Source: Pedobacter namyangjuensis | Lineage (GTDB): Bacteria > Bacteroidota > Bacteroidia > Sphingobacteriales > Sphingobacteriaceae | Reading direction: 5' to 3' | Assembly: GCF_003313325.1 (NCBI RefSeq) | Contig: NZ_QMHQ01000001.1 | Coordinates: 558,001-622,000 of the forward strand | DNA: 64,000 bases | Notes under the pieces: model-generated | Databases searched by the model: none | What the model saw: only the letters and a program-made list of their open reading frames with translations | What the model was told of the DNA's origin: nothing | In this document: piece by piece, positions 1 through 7,454 of the stretch | Layout of the letters: every line of letters starts with the position of its first letter | Numbering within the stretch: position 1 is the stretch's first letter | Made by a program: the position numbers and the translations under genes

Positions 1-2666
1 ATACCTGAATATTTGAAACCGATTTTTACACCGTAAAATGTTGGTAATGTTCCATAAATAACTACTTTATGACGGAACTGACCATTTGAATAGTTGATAT
101 TACTTAGGTCACGAGGATCATCAACTACTGGTAAAGAAAGTGTTGCAGAGTTTGCTACGTTACCATTAAATGAAGTGTTGTCTTTTGTGTCGTTCCAAGT
201 GTAACTTGCAGAGATTTCACCATCTCTAAAATATTGCCAAGTACCATCCACTACTACTGCAAACTGGTTTACTTTACCCTTGCTGTTTAATTCTAACACA
301 CGACCAAACTGGTTGGTTAAACGACCTGTTTTCCAATCGGCTACGCCATTTGAACCAATAGCCGGTACAAATACACCTCTGTTTCCTTCATTTGCTAAAG
401 TAAAATAAGGATTAGCAGCCATGTTTCTGTCTACGTACATGTAGTTATTGCGAGCTAGCGTTGCGTAACCTGTAATACCGACACGTAATTTCTCGTTAAT
501 TAACTTGCTGTAAGATAAGTTGGCTTTGTAAACTACCGGAATCTTTGCGTCTTCTGCGTAAGTATTAATGGTAGGAACTTGCAATGCTGGTAAAGATGGT
601 GTTGCTACAGTTCCATTTCTATAACCAATAAAATCTGGAGTAGGAACATTAGCGCCCGTAACATCAAGTGTTGCAAAATGTTTACCATCAAAAGTTAAGT
701 TATTAATGGTTACATAATTGTTTACATCAGAACCAAAAATACCTGCTCCGAAACGTAAATAATCTGTGTTTTTCTCGTTAATATTCCAATCAAATTGGAT
801 ACGAGGTTGTAATACCAATTGACTTAGCTCGTGGTCTGTTCTTACCCCAATTGCGTTAAATAACTCTTGGTTAAGTGGCGATTTTGGATAACTGCTATAA
901 TCTAAACGTAAACCACCGGTAAAGTCTAAACCAGTAGCCAGCTTGGTTTGCATTTGTCCGTAAACAGCTGTATTCCAAATGTTGGCTCTTACACTTGGGT
1001 CTTCCATCAAAGGAACTTCCCTGTAATATAAATTGGGAATTAGGTTATTGAAGTTCTGCAAAGCTGTTTGTACATTGTTAGCGGTTGCCGTACCAGAGTT
1101 TGTAAATTCAAATCTTCCATTTACTTCACTACCATATAATGATAAAGCATTGGTGTACATCGCATCAAAACCAAAAGTATATTTGATTTTGTCGGTATTG
1201 TAGTAGAAATTGTTAACTAATTGCAATACGTTATTGGTAAAAGTCTCTTGCCCAAAACGGTGACCACCAATTTGCATAGCTGTACTACCTGTGCCACCAT
1301 TTGTAAAGTTTGATACTACGTTTCTAACAATAGCTCTCGGCAACGCTGCAGGTAACAAGTCGTTTTGTGTACTCGCTTGGTAAGTGTACAAATGTTGTAA
1401 TTTCAACTCGTTGGTAATTTTACTGCTAATCGTCGAACGCAACGTTGCTAACAAACTATTGTCAACGTTTTTATCGTTACCATAACTCTCAAAAAAGTTA
1501 ATAGCTGTGTTATCTGCTAAACCAAGCGGGTTTCTGTCGTTGGTGTAATTGTTACGAACGGTTAATAAGTTCTTTTCATCTATTTGCCAATCTAAACGAG
1601 CAAATGCAGCGTCAGAGCCTCTTTTCTTATCGAATGATCCGTACTGATCTGTGTTAGACACACCGTATTTTGTACGAGCAATGCTTAAAAATTCTCCTAG
1701 TGTAGCATTTGTTGTATTAAATCTCGCTTCGTCAGCTGGCGATTGAATGTCGGCAATAATTAACGGACGAGCATCTCTTTGATGATCCCAACCTACAAAA
1801 TAATGCAATTTGTCCTTAATAATTGGACCACCCAATGTAAAACCATATTGGCTTGTAGAGAAATCATTTTGACGTTTATTGCCTCTAATATCGTTAGGGC
1901 TTGATAACCAATCTGCACGCGTGTAGCCGAATGCGCTACCCGTGATTTCGTTTGTACCAGCTTTGGTTACTGCACTAATTGTACCACCGCCGGCTCTGCC
2001 TAAAGTAACATCGTATTGGTTAGTTACTACTTTAAATTCGCGAACAGTTTCAATAGAGATTGAATATGGAGCACCACTTCTGCTGGTAGTTGAACCTGCT
2101 GAAGTTGGGTTTTTTGCGGTCATACCATCTATGGTAAAATTGGTAGATGAACCTAATTGACCAGAAATTCCTCCGCCATTGCTCAGTGGAGATAAATCTG
2201 TTAAACTAGAAAAGTTACGACCGTTAATCGGTAACTGGTTCATTGTTTTAGATGAAACCTCTGTAGAGGCGCCAAATTGTTGCGACTTGTTTTTTAACCC
2301 GTTTCCATTAATTTCAACTGCCATTAAAGTCTGCGCACTTTCAGTCATTTTAATATTTACCTTGGCTACATCGCCTAAGTTTAGGTTATAGCCAGAGCGA
2401 GTTTGCTCTCCAAAGCCAATAAATGTTGCTTTAATAGTGTAAGGGCCACCTAAAGGAAGCTCTTTGAATGTAAATGCGCCTTGGGTGTTAGTTCCGGTTT
2501 TAGTCGTAAAACCCGTAGACTCATTTCTAACCGAAATAGCCACGCCTGGCAATGGTTTGTTTTGTTCGTCGGTTACTACACCCGAAATAGAAGCTTGTGT
2601 TGTTTGAGCAAACAGCTCAGCACTGCTAACAAGCAATAGGATAAAAAAAAGTAATCGTTTAATCAT
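1..2666 (-). CDS. TonB-dependent receptor, Oar-like (3' end outside window)
   Basis: Reading the minus strand from an ATG at 2664-2666 gives an open frame to the window edge (888 codons). The protein starts with a signal peptide ending near residue 21 (LLLVSSAELFAQ). A carboxypeptidase-regulatory-like beta domain follows at about residues 25-105 (SGVVTDEQNKPLPGV), then a TonB plug (NQLPINGRNFSSL, FTIDGMTAKNP, VREFKVVTNQYDVTLGRAGG) and the start of the barrel. This order is typical of Oar-like outer-membrane receptors of Bacteroidetes, which differ from SusC in the plug motifs. No SusD partner is adjacent on the visible side. The substrate cannot be read from sequence. The C-terminus is not in the window. 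Confidence 0.9.
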   Translation of the reverse strand, partial: MIKRLLFFILLLVSSAELFAQTTQASISGVVTDEQNKPLPGVAISVRNESTGFTTKTGTNTQGAFTFKELPLGGPYTIKATFIGFGEQTRSGYNLNLGDVAKVNIKMTESAQTLMAVEINGNGLKNKSQQFGASTEVSSKTMNQLPINGRNFSSLTDLSPLSNGGGISGQLGSSTNFTIDGMTAKNPTSAGSTTSRSGAPYSISIETVREFKVVTNQYDVTLGRAGGGTISAVTKAGTNEITGSAFGYTRADWLSSPNDIRGNKRQNDFSTSQYGFTLGGPIIKDKLHYFVGWDHQRDARPLIIADIQSPADEARFNTTNATLGEFLSIARTKYGVSNTDQYGSFDKKRGSDAAFARLDWQIDEKNLLTVRNNYTNDRNPLGLADNTAINFFESYGNDKNVDNSLLATLRSTISSKITNELKLQHLYTYQASTQNDLLPAALPRAIVRNVVSNFTNGGTGSTAMQIGGHRFGQETFTNNVLQLVNNFYYNTDKIKYTFGFDAMYTNALSLYGSEVNGRFEFTNSGTATANNVQTALQNFNNLIPNLYYREVPLMEDPSVRANIWNTAVYGQMQTKLATGLDFTGGLRLDYSSYPKSPLNQELFNAIGVRTDHELSQLVLQPRIQFDWNINEKNTDYLRFGAGIFGSDVNNYVTINNLTFDGKHFATLDVTGANVPTPDFIGYRNGTVATPSLPALQVPTINTYAEDAKIPVVYKANLSYSKLINEKLRVGITGYATLARNNYMYVDRNMAANPYFTLANEGNRGVFVPAIGSNGVADWKTGRLTNQFGRVLELNSKGKVNQFAVVVDGTWQYFRDGEISASYTWNDTKDNTSFNGNVANSATLSLPVVDDPRDLSNINYSNGQFRHKVVIYGTLPTFYGVKIGFKYSG

Positions 2667-2898
2667 GATTAGGGAATTTGTTTTGCTGCAAATGTCCCTT
2701 TCGGAAATTAAGTTGAATGTAGTTTTGGGTTATTAAATTGTAAAGTAATTACACATAAAAATAGGTTTAGTAATTGTTTTAGTATGCTGTATTTCAGTTT
2801 TTTAACTATGTTAGGTGTATGTTAATTTATGTGTATTAAGAAAGAATATAAATAACGAGGGGCTTCAAACAAGCTGTTATATAAATTCAATTATTTCT

Positions 2899-2906
2899 TA
2901 TTTTTG
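2899..2906 (+). promoter_or_regulatory. -7 promoter box (TAnnTTTG)
   Basis: TATTTTTG matches the Bacteroidetes -7 consensus and lies 18 bases before the ATG at 2925. No clear TTTG was found at the -33 position. Confidence 0.45.
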
Positions 2907-2924
2907 AAAATAAAAAGCATTAAC

Positions 2925-3362
2925 ATGTACGATATTTTAAAAAGCGCTCACTCAGGTTGGAGATACCTGGTTTTTGTATTACTAATTGTTGCAGTTTTAG
3001 CCGCACTGCAAGGTTGGTTTGGTAAAAAGGCCTATACAGACGGTAACAAAAGATTGAACTTGTTTACTTTAATTAGTGCGCATATTCAACTGCTAATGGG
3101 GCTAGTGTTATATTTTCTAAGTCCGCTTACAAAAGGCCCAATGGGCGATGCGCTTTACCGTTATTGGAAAGTAGAGCACATTAGTATGATGATTATTGCT
3201 ATTGTATTAATTACAGTAGGTAACTCAAAATCTAAAAAAGTTGATGCGGCGGTGTCTAAACATAAAGCTATTGCGATATTTTTTGGCTTAGCCTTGGTAA
3301 TTGTGGTTGCTGCTATCTTTATGATGACTAAATCAGATCCATCAAAATCATTTTTTGGATAG
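2925..3362 (+). CDS. small four-helix membrane protein, possible b-type cytochrome-like
   Basis: A 145-residue protein with four hydrophobic segments. An earlier TTG start at 2904 is unlikely because it lies inside a good -7 promoter box at 2899-2906; the ATG at 2925 gives the usual start MYDILKSAHSGWRY. Histidines lie near the ends of the helices (AHSGW, AHIQL, VEHISM, SKHKA), which recalls small four-helix heme b proteins, but no heme motif proves this. It stands alone and is divergent from the TonB receptor. Related short proteins occur in Bacteroidetes. The function is unknown and the cytochrome suggestion is inference. Confidence 0.7.
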   Translation: MYDILKSAHSGWRYLVFVLLIVAVLAALQGWFGKKAYTDGNKRLNLFTLISAHIQLLMGLVLYFLSPLTKGPMGDALYRYWKVEHISMMIIAIVLITVGNSKSKKVDAAVSKHKAIAIFFGLALVIVVAAIFMMTKSDPSKSFFG

Positions 3363-3474
3363 GAGTTTAGGTAAATAATTTTACAAAAAGATTTTGCATA
3401 AGGTTGGTTTATCACCAGCCTTTTTTGTTATATAAAGCCGAGTTTTGAAAAAGGCAATAAAAATTTCAAAATAT

Positions 3475-3504
3475 TTTGATTATTTAACTTTTTGTATATT
3501 TTTG
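3475..3504 (+). promoter_or_regulatory. promoter of trp leader and trpEGC
   Basis: TTTG at 3475-3478 (-33) and TATTTTTG at 3497-3504 (-7, TAnnTTTG) are separated by 18 bases, as in Bacteroidetes sigma-ABfr promoters. Transcription should begin at about 3508-3511, so the leader peptide ATG at 3512 would be at or next to the 5' end of the RNA. Confidence 0.65.
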
Positions 3505-3511
3505 TCATCCA

Positions 3512-3592
3512 ATGATTAACAATAACATTCATACTTGGCAATGGCGTGGTAATTCTACAAAGAGTTATGCCGGAACCTTGTGCACATTATAG
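3512..3592 (+). CDS. trpL: trp leader peptide (26 aa, Trp-Gln-Trp)
   Basis: The ATG at 3512 opens a 26-codon frame ending with TAG at 3590-3592. The peptide begins MINNNIHTWQWRG, with Trp codons 9 and 11. It lies between a good promoter and a terminator hairpin (3622-3654) ahead of trpE, the classical arrangement of a transcription attenuator in which a ribosome stalling at Trp codons prevents termination. The frame is too short for ordinary gene finders. Trp is rare, so two in a 26-residue peptide placed here is unlikely to be chance. The competing antiterminator pairing was not identified with confidence. The trpL name is by analogy. Confidence 0.75.
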   Translation: MINNNIHTWQWRGNSTKSYAGTLCTL

Positions 3593-3621
3593 TTTATCAA
3601 CCTAAACCTTAAACCACATTT

Positions 3622-3654
3622 AAAAACCCGACGTAACCACACGCCGGGTTTTTT
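3622..3654 (+). terminator. trp attenuator terminator hairpin
   Basis: The arm AAAACCCG (3623-3630) plus CGT (3632-3634) pairs with ACG (3641-3643) plus CGGGTTTT (3645-3652), with one A-C mismatch and a six-base loop, and is followed by T residues. It ends 89 bases before the trpE ATG and 30 bases after the leader peptide stop, so it is a conditional terminator rather than the end of an upstream gene. Confidence 0.75.
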
Positions 3655-3660
3655 GTTATA

Positions 3661-3728
3661 ATTTAATTCGTCGTTGCGAGGCACGAAGCAATCTTAAAGC
3701 CAGATTCTTCTACTACGCTCAGGATGAT
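3661..3728. repeat. REP-like intergenic repeat upstream of trpE
   Basis: The stretch contains GTTGCGAGGCACGAAGCAAT and then GATTCTTCTACTACGCTCAG, both typical of short dispersed palindromic repeats between Bacteroidetes genes. A related partial unit lies at 5800-5860. Relatedness outside this window is recalled knowledge, not searched. Confidence 0.5.
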
Positions 3729-3743
3729 AAAAGAAAAAAGAAA

Positions 3744-5141
3744 ATGTACAACATACAATCACATACCAAAAAAAGATTAGCAGATACCACCACGCCTGTA
3801 AGCATTTACTTACGTCTTCGTGATGTTTTTCCGAATACTATTTTGCTAGAAAGCTCTGATTACCATAGTAGAGAAAATGCAACCAGTTATGTTTGTGCCG
3901 AACCAGTTGCTGGCATTTTGTTACAAGACGGTGTATTGAGCACTTATTTCCCTGACGGTACGAAAGAAACTAAAACAACATTTAATCTTACAGCAGAAAT
4001 TACCGCTTTTAAAGCCCGTTTTAATCCTACTAACCAAACACAAGAAAAACATATCTCTAAAGGATTGTTTGGCTACTTTACTTGGAATGCCGTACAACAC
4101 TTCGAGGATATAACTTTTACTTCGGCTACGCCGGATGATGAAAAGATTCCCGTAATGCAATACCACGTTTATCGCTACATTATAGCAATAGACCATTTTA
4201 AGAACGAAGTAACATTGGTTAAAAACTCGTTTAATGATGATGAAGATGCAGATTTAGAAAAGATGGAATATCTTATCCAGAACAAAAACTTCCCAGAATA
4301 TAACTTTAGCTTAAATGGTGATGAAACCTCTAACTTAACCGACCAAGGGTTTATGGACATGGTAGAGCAACTGAAAAAGCACATTTACAGAGGTGATGTA
4401 TTTCAAATTGTACCGTCGAGAGCTTTTAAACAAGGTTTTTTAGGCGATGAATTTAACGTATATCGTTGTCTTCGTTCTATAAACCCTTCGCCATACCTGT
4501 TTTATTTCGATTACGGCAACTTCAAATTGTTCGGTTCATCGCCAGAAGCGCAAATTACAATTAGCAAAAACGTAGCTAATATTTTCCCAATTGCGGGTAC
4601 ATTTAAGCGTACTGGAAACGATGAGGAGGACGCGGCGCTAGCAAAAAAATTAGAACAAGATCCTAAAGAAAGTGCAGAACATGTAATGCTCGTGGATTTG
4701 GCCAGAAATGATTTGAGCAGGCATTGTAGTGATGTTGAGGTGAAGTCTTTCAAGGAAGTTCAATATTATTCGCATCTCATTCATTTGGTTTCAAAGGTTA
4801 GCGGTAAGCTACAGAAAGATGTAAGTTCTTTTAAAATTGTTGCAGATACTTATCCCGCCGGAACTTTGAGCGGTGCGCCTAAATATAAAGCCATGCAATT
4901 AATTGATAAATATGAGCAACTGGGCCGTAATTTTTACGCAGGGGCGATAGGGTATATGGGCTTTAACGACGATTTTAATCATGCAATTATGATTAGAACT
5001 TTCATGAGCAAAAACAATGAGTTGCATTACAGAGCGGGAGCCGGAATTGTAGCGGATTCTGTAGCGGTAAATGAATTAAACGAAGTGAACAATAAAATAG
5101 CGGCCTTGCGTAAAGCGGTGGCAATGGCTCAAGAAATATAA
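3744..5141 (+). CDS. trpE: anthranilate synthase component I
   Basis: A 465-residue chorismate-binding enzyme that, with TrpG-supplied ammonia, converts chorismate to anthranilate in the first committed step of tryptophan synthesis. The N-terminal LLES motif (residues 34-37) is the tryptophan feedback site of TrpE. The C-terminal catalytic domain carries LFGSSPEAQ, PIAGTFKR, VDLARNDLSRH (near residue 317), GTLSGAPKYKAM (near 372) and RAGAGIVADS. PabB is the main alternative. The LLES motif, the adjacent trpG and trpC, and the Trp-rich leader favour TrpE. Expression is probably controlled by the upstream attenuator. Confidence 0.95.
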   Translation: MYNIQSHTKKRLADTTTPVSIYLRLRDVFPNTILLESSDYHSRENATSYVCAEPVAGILLQDGVLSTYFPDGTKETKTTFNLTAEITAFKARFNPTNQTQEKHISKGLFGYFTWNAVQHFEDITFTSATPDDEKIPVMQYHVYRYIIAIDHFKNEVTLVKNSFNDDEDADLEKMEYLIQNKNFPEYNFSLNGDETSNLTDQGFMDMVEQLKKHIYRGDVFQIVPSRAFKQGFLGDEFNVYRCLRSINPSPYLFYFDYGNFKLFGSSPEAQITISKNVANIFPIAGTFKRTGNDEEDAALAKKLEQDPKESAEHVMLVDLARNDLSRHCSDVEVKSFKEVQYYSHLIHLVSKVSGKLQKDVSSFKIVADTYPAGTLSGAPKYKAMQLIDKYEQLGRNFYAGAIGYMGFNDDFNHAIMIRTFMSKNNELHYRAGAGIVADSVAVNELNEVNNKIAALRKAVAMAQEI

Positions 5142-5205
5142 ATTCGTTGTCCGTTTTTCGTCGTTCGTTTAACGACAGACGAAAAACGACAGACGAGAAA
5201 TAAAT
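5142..5205. repeat. palindromic repeat between trpE and trpG
   Basis: CGTTTTTCGTC (5152-5162) and GACGAAAAACG (5178-5188) form an 11-bp perfect inverted repeat around an AT-rich loop. The unit nearly fills the trpE-trpG spacer. It has no T tail of terminator type and is probably a REP element tolerated in the transcript. Confidence 0.6.
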
Positions 5206-5210
5206 ACATA

Positions 5211-5795
5211 ATGAATAAAGAAAATAAAAATGCCGTTTTAGTAATAGATAACTACGATAGTTTTACCTATAATTTGGTGCATTTAATAAATGAATTAGGT
5301 TACGAGGCAGAGGTTTGGAGAAACGATAAGTTCGCTATCGAAGATGTAAACCAATTCGATAAAATACTGCTTTCTCCAGGACCTGGAATACCTGAGGAAG
5401 CCGGATTGTTATTAGAAGTAATTAAAACGTATGCACCAACCAAAAGCATTATGGGCGTATGTTTAGGTCAGCAGGCAATTGCCGAGGTATTTGGCGGAAC
5501 TTTGCTTAATTTGGGCAGGCCAATGCATGGAATTGCTACGCCTATTAGTGTTATAGATGAAAATGATTTAACTTTTGCCAATTGCGAACAACCAATTGCA
5601 GTGGGCAGGTACCATTCTTGGGTAGTAAATCCGGCAGATTTGCCAGATTGTTTAACTGTTACGGCTGTAGATGGAGATGGGCAAATTATGGCATTAAAGC
5701 ACAAAACACTTGATGTGCGTGGCGTACAGTTTCATCCAGAAAGTGTACTTACGCCAAGTGGCAAACAAATGATGAAAAATTGGTTAGAAAAATAG
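5211..5795 (+). CDS. trpG: anthranilate synthase component II, glutamine amidotransferase
   Basis: A 194-residue class I glutamine amidotransferase, the usual length of TrpG/PabA. It begins with VIDNYDSFTYNLVH, contains the nucleophile elbow GVCLGQQ (Cys84), the oxyanion motif SPGPG, and the catalytic His-Glu in FHPESVLT (His175, Glu177). It supplies ammonia to TrpE. Such subunits may also serve PabB, so a dual role in folate synthesis is possible. It lies 69 bases after trpE on the same strand, with a palindromic repeat between them. Confidence 0.94.
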   Translation: MNKENKNAVLVIDNYDSFTYNLVHLINELGYEAEVWRNDKFAIEDVNQFDKILLSPGPGIPEEAGLLLEVIKTYAPTKSIMGVCLGQQAIAEVFGGTLLNLGRPMHGIATPISVIDENDLTFANCEQPIAVGRYHSWVVNPADLPDCLTVTAVDGDGQIMALKHKTLDVRGVQFHPESVLTPSGKQMMKNWLEK

Positions 5796-5862
5796 TCTTG
5801 TCACTCGGCGTGTAGCGAAGAATCTGCAAAATAGATCTCTTTAAAGTAGGAATGACAGCAAA
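5796..5862. repeat. degenerate REP-like repeat between trpG and trpC
   Basis: GTGTAGCGAAGAATCTGC near 5810-5830 resembles the dispersed repeat form with GTAGCGAAGAATCT. The ends TTGTCACTC and GGAATGACA are imperfect inverted repeats. The unit occupies most of the 75-base spacer. Confidence 0.45.
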
Positions 5863-5870
5863 AAAAGAAA

Positions 5871-6653
5871 ATGAACGTACTAGATAAAATCGTAAGCCGT
5901 AAAATAGAAGAAGTTGCCGAGGCAAAACAAAAAATTTCAGTCGCAGAGTTAGCATTGAGCGAAAGTTTTAGCCTGAAACCTTTGGTGTTTAAAGATTTTC
6001 TGTTAGATGAAAACCGCACTGGAATTATAGCCGAATTTAAAAGACGGTCGCCTTCCAAAGGTTTAATTAATGGCGTTGTTACGGTTGAAGAAGTGACGCA
6101 AGCCTATAGTATGGCGGGTGCCTCTGCTTTGTCTGTACTAACTGATAAGGATTTTTTTGGTGGAGAGCCTATTGATTTGTTAAAAGCAAGGGCGGTAAAC
6201 CAGATTCCGATTTTACGAAAGGATTTTATTATAGACGAGTATCAGATTTTAGAAGCAAAATCTTGGGGTGCAGATATCATCTTATTAATAGCTTCTATTC
6301 TAACTCCAATGCAAATTGCAGATTTTGGTAAGCTGGCGCAAAGTTTAGGCTTAAATGTATTGTTAGAAGTTCATGATTTAGCAGAGTTAGAAAGAAGTGT
6401 TTGCCCGCATTTAAACGCGATTGGGGTAAACAACAGAAACCTTGGCGATTTTACGGTAAACATTCAAACTTCTTTTGATTTGGCAGATAAGATACCAAAT
6501 GATTTTTTGAAAATTTCTGAAAGTGCGATAGATAACCCGACTGTGATTAAAGAACTAAGAGCTGTTGGTTATAATGGATTTTTAATAGGGGAGAACTTTA
6601 TGAAAACTCCTAACCCAGGCTCGGCCATAAAAGAATTTGTATCGCAACTTTAA
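5871..6653 (+). CDS. trpC: indole-3-glycerol phosphate synthase
   Basis: A 260-residue (beta/alpha)8 enzyme that closes carboxyphenylamino-deoxyribulose phosphate to indole-3-glycerol phosphate. Diagnostic motifs are EFKRRSPSKG (residues 55-64, with catalytic Glu and Lys), SVLTDKDFFGG, ILRKDFIIDEYQ and GVNNRNL. The length is normal and there is no fused TrpF. It is the last gene of this trp cluster: trpD, trpF, trpB and trpA are not present in the window, so the pathway must be completed elsewhere. Confidence 0.96.
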   Translation: MNVLDKIVSRKIEEVAEAKQKISVAELALSESFSLKPLVFKDFLLDENRTGIIAEFKRRSPSKGLINGVVTVEEVTQAYSMAGASALSVLTDKDFFGGEPIDLLKARAVNQIPILRKDFIIDEYQILEAKSWGADIILLIASILTPMQIADFGKLAQSLGLNVLLEVHDLAELERSVCPHLNAIGVNNRNLGDFTVNIQTSFDLADKIPNDFLKISESAIDNPTVIKELRAVGYNGFLIGENFMKTPNPGSAIKEFVSQL

Positions 6654-6801
6654 TCTTAATAATGAAGTGCTTAAAATAGATATAGTGCTGTAAAGCGCCA
6701 AATTATTGAAATTTAAGGTGTTTTACTCCAAATAGTTTTACTGTTGGCATAGTGTTTGTTTTTCGTTTGACGAAAATTACATTAACCTTTAAGTAAAAAT
6801 T

Positions 6802-7188
6802 ATGAAAAAAATTGCGAAATTCCTTTCCGTATCTCTTGCTGTTTTAGCTGTAACTGTTCTGTTCTCTTGTAAAAAAGACGATGATAAAAAATCTTCTTAC
6901 GAAGTAGAATACAAAGTGTCTATATCGTCTGGTTCTTTAAGTACTATTGTTTATACAAACAACCAAGGCGATCAATCTACCCTAACTAGTATTGAAGGTA
7001 CAAGCTGGAGTAGTGGTAAAATTACCGTGCCATCTAACGTTCAAGTGGTAGGTTTTGGTGCTAACGCAACTTCAGCAGCAGATCCTAATGCTAAAATGAC
7101 TCTTCAGATTATTGTAGATGGAGAAGTGAAAAAAGAAAATACGTCTACAGGAACAGTGATGAGTTTAACCTCTACTTATCAGTTCTAA
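6802..7188 (+). CDS. lipoprotein with MmpS-like beta fold
   Basis: A 128-residue secreted lipoprotein. The signal peptide ends in the lipobox LFSC with Cys23 followed by charged KKDDDKK, an export pattern common in Bacteroidetes surface lipoproteins. The mature part is a small beta domain with YTNNQGDQSTL, VVGFGANAT and VDGEVKKENTSTG, resembling the MmpS/transthyretin-like fold proteins common in this phylum. The function is unknown. A terminator follows 19 bases after the stop, so the gene is probably monocistronic. Confidence 0.8.
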   Translation: MKKIAKFLSVSLAVLAVTVLFSCKKDDDKKSSYEVEYKVSISSGSLSTIVYTNNQGDQSTLTSIEGTSWSSGKITVPSNVQVVGFGANATSAADPNAKMTLQIIVDGEVKKENTSTGTVMSLTSTYQF

Positions 7189-7207
7189 TCAAAATAATAA
7201 TTGTGTA

Positions 7208-7238
7208 AAAGGCTGTCTATAACTAGGCAGCCTTTTTT
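7208..7238 (+). terminator. rho-independent terminator
   Basis: GGCTGTCT (7211-7218) pairs with AGGCAGCC (7225-7232) with one G-T pair. It is flanked by AAAA upstream and TTTTTT downstream, at the end of the lipoprotein gene at 6802-7188. Confidence 0.85.
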
Positions 7239-7288
7239 ATGCAATTTGTTTGGCAACCTTAATACTTGCAAAAGCTTTGCAAACCAAA

Positions 7289-7340
7289 CCTGATGGTAGT
7301 GGGCACGAGTGTAACGAGTAAAACGGACAGCAGGACCAGG
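7289..7340. repeat. dispersed CCTGAT...AGCAGG intergenic repeat
   Basis: The unit starts CCTGATGG, contains GGGCACGAGTG and ends GGACAGCAGG. The reverse complement of 39443-39502 has the same frame (CCTGATAG, GGCACGAA, ATAGCAGG). It looks like a member of an intergenic repeat family of Sphingobacteriaceae. Confidence 0.55.
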
Positions 7341-7436
7341 CTTAAATATTTGTAGGGCATTGCTTTTCAGAAAAAAGCAAACTTTAATTTATACGTAAGG
7401 TTTTATATGTACAAAAGCAAACGCAATTAGATTTTG

Positions 7437-7444
7437 TATCTTTG
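7437..7444 (+). promoter_or_regulatory. -7 promoter box of hflX
   Basis: TATCTTTG matches TAnnTTTG exactly and ends 10 bases before the hflX ATG, giving a predicted 5' leader of only a few bases. The -33 element is weak. Confidence 0.55.
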
Positions 7445-7454
7445 TAAATAACAA

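Noticed and set aside
5142..5205. Considered as a terminator between trpE and trpG
   Set aside because: The stem has no T run after it and the loop is long. A REP-type repeat fits better.
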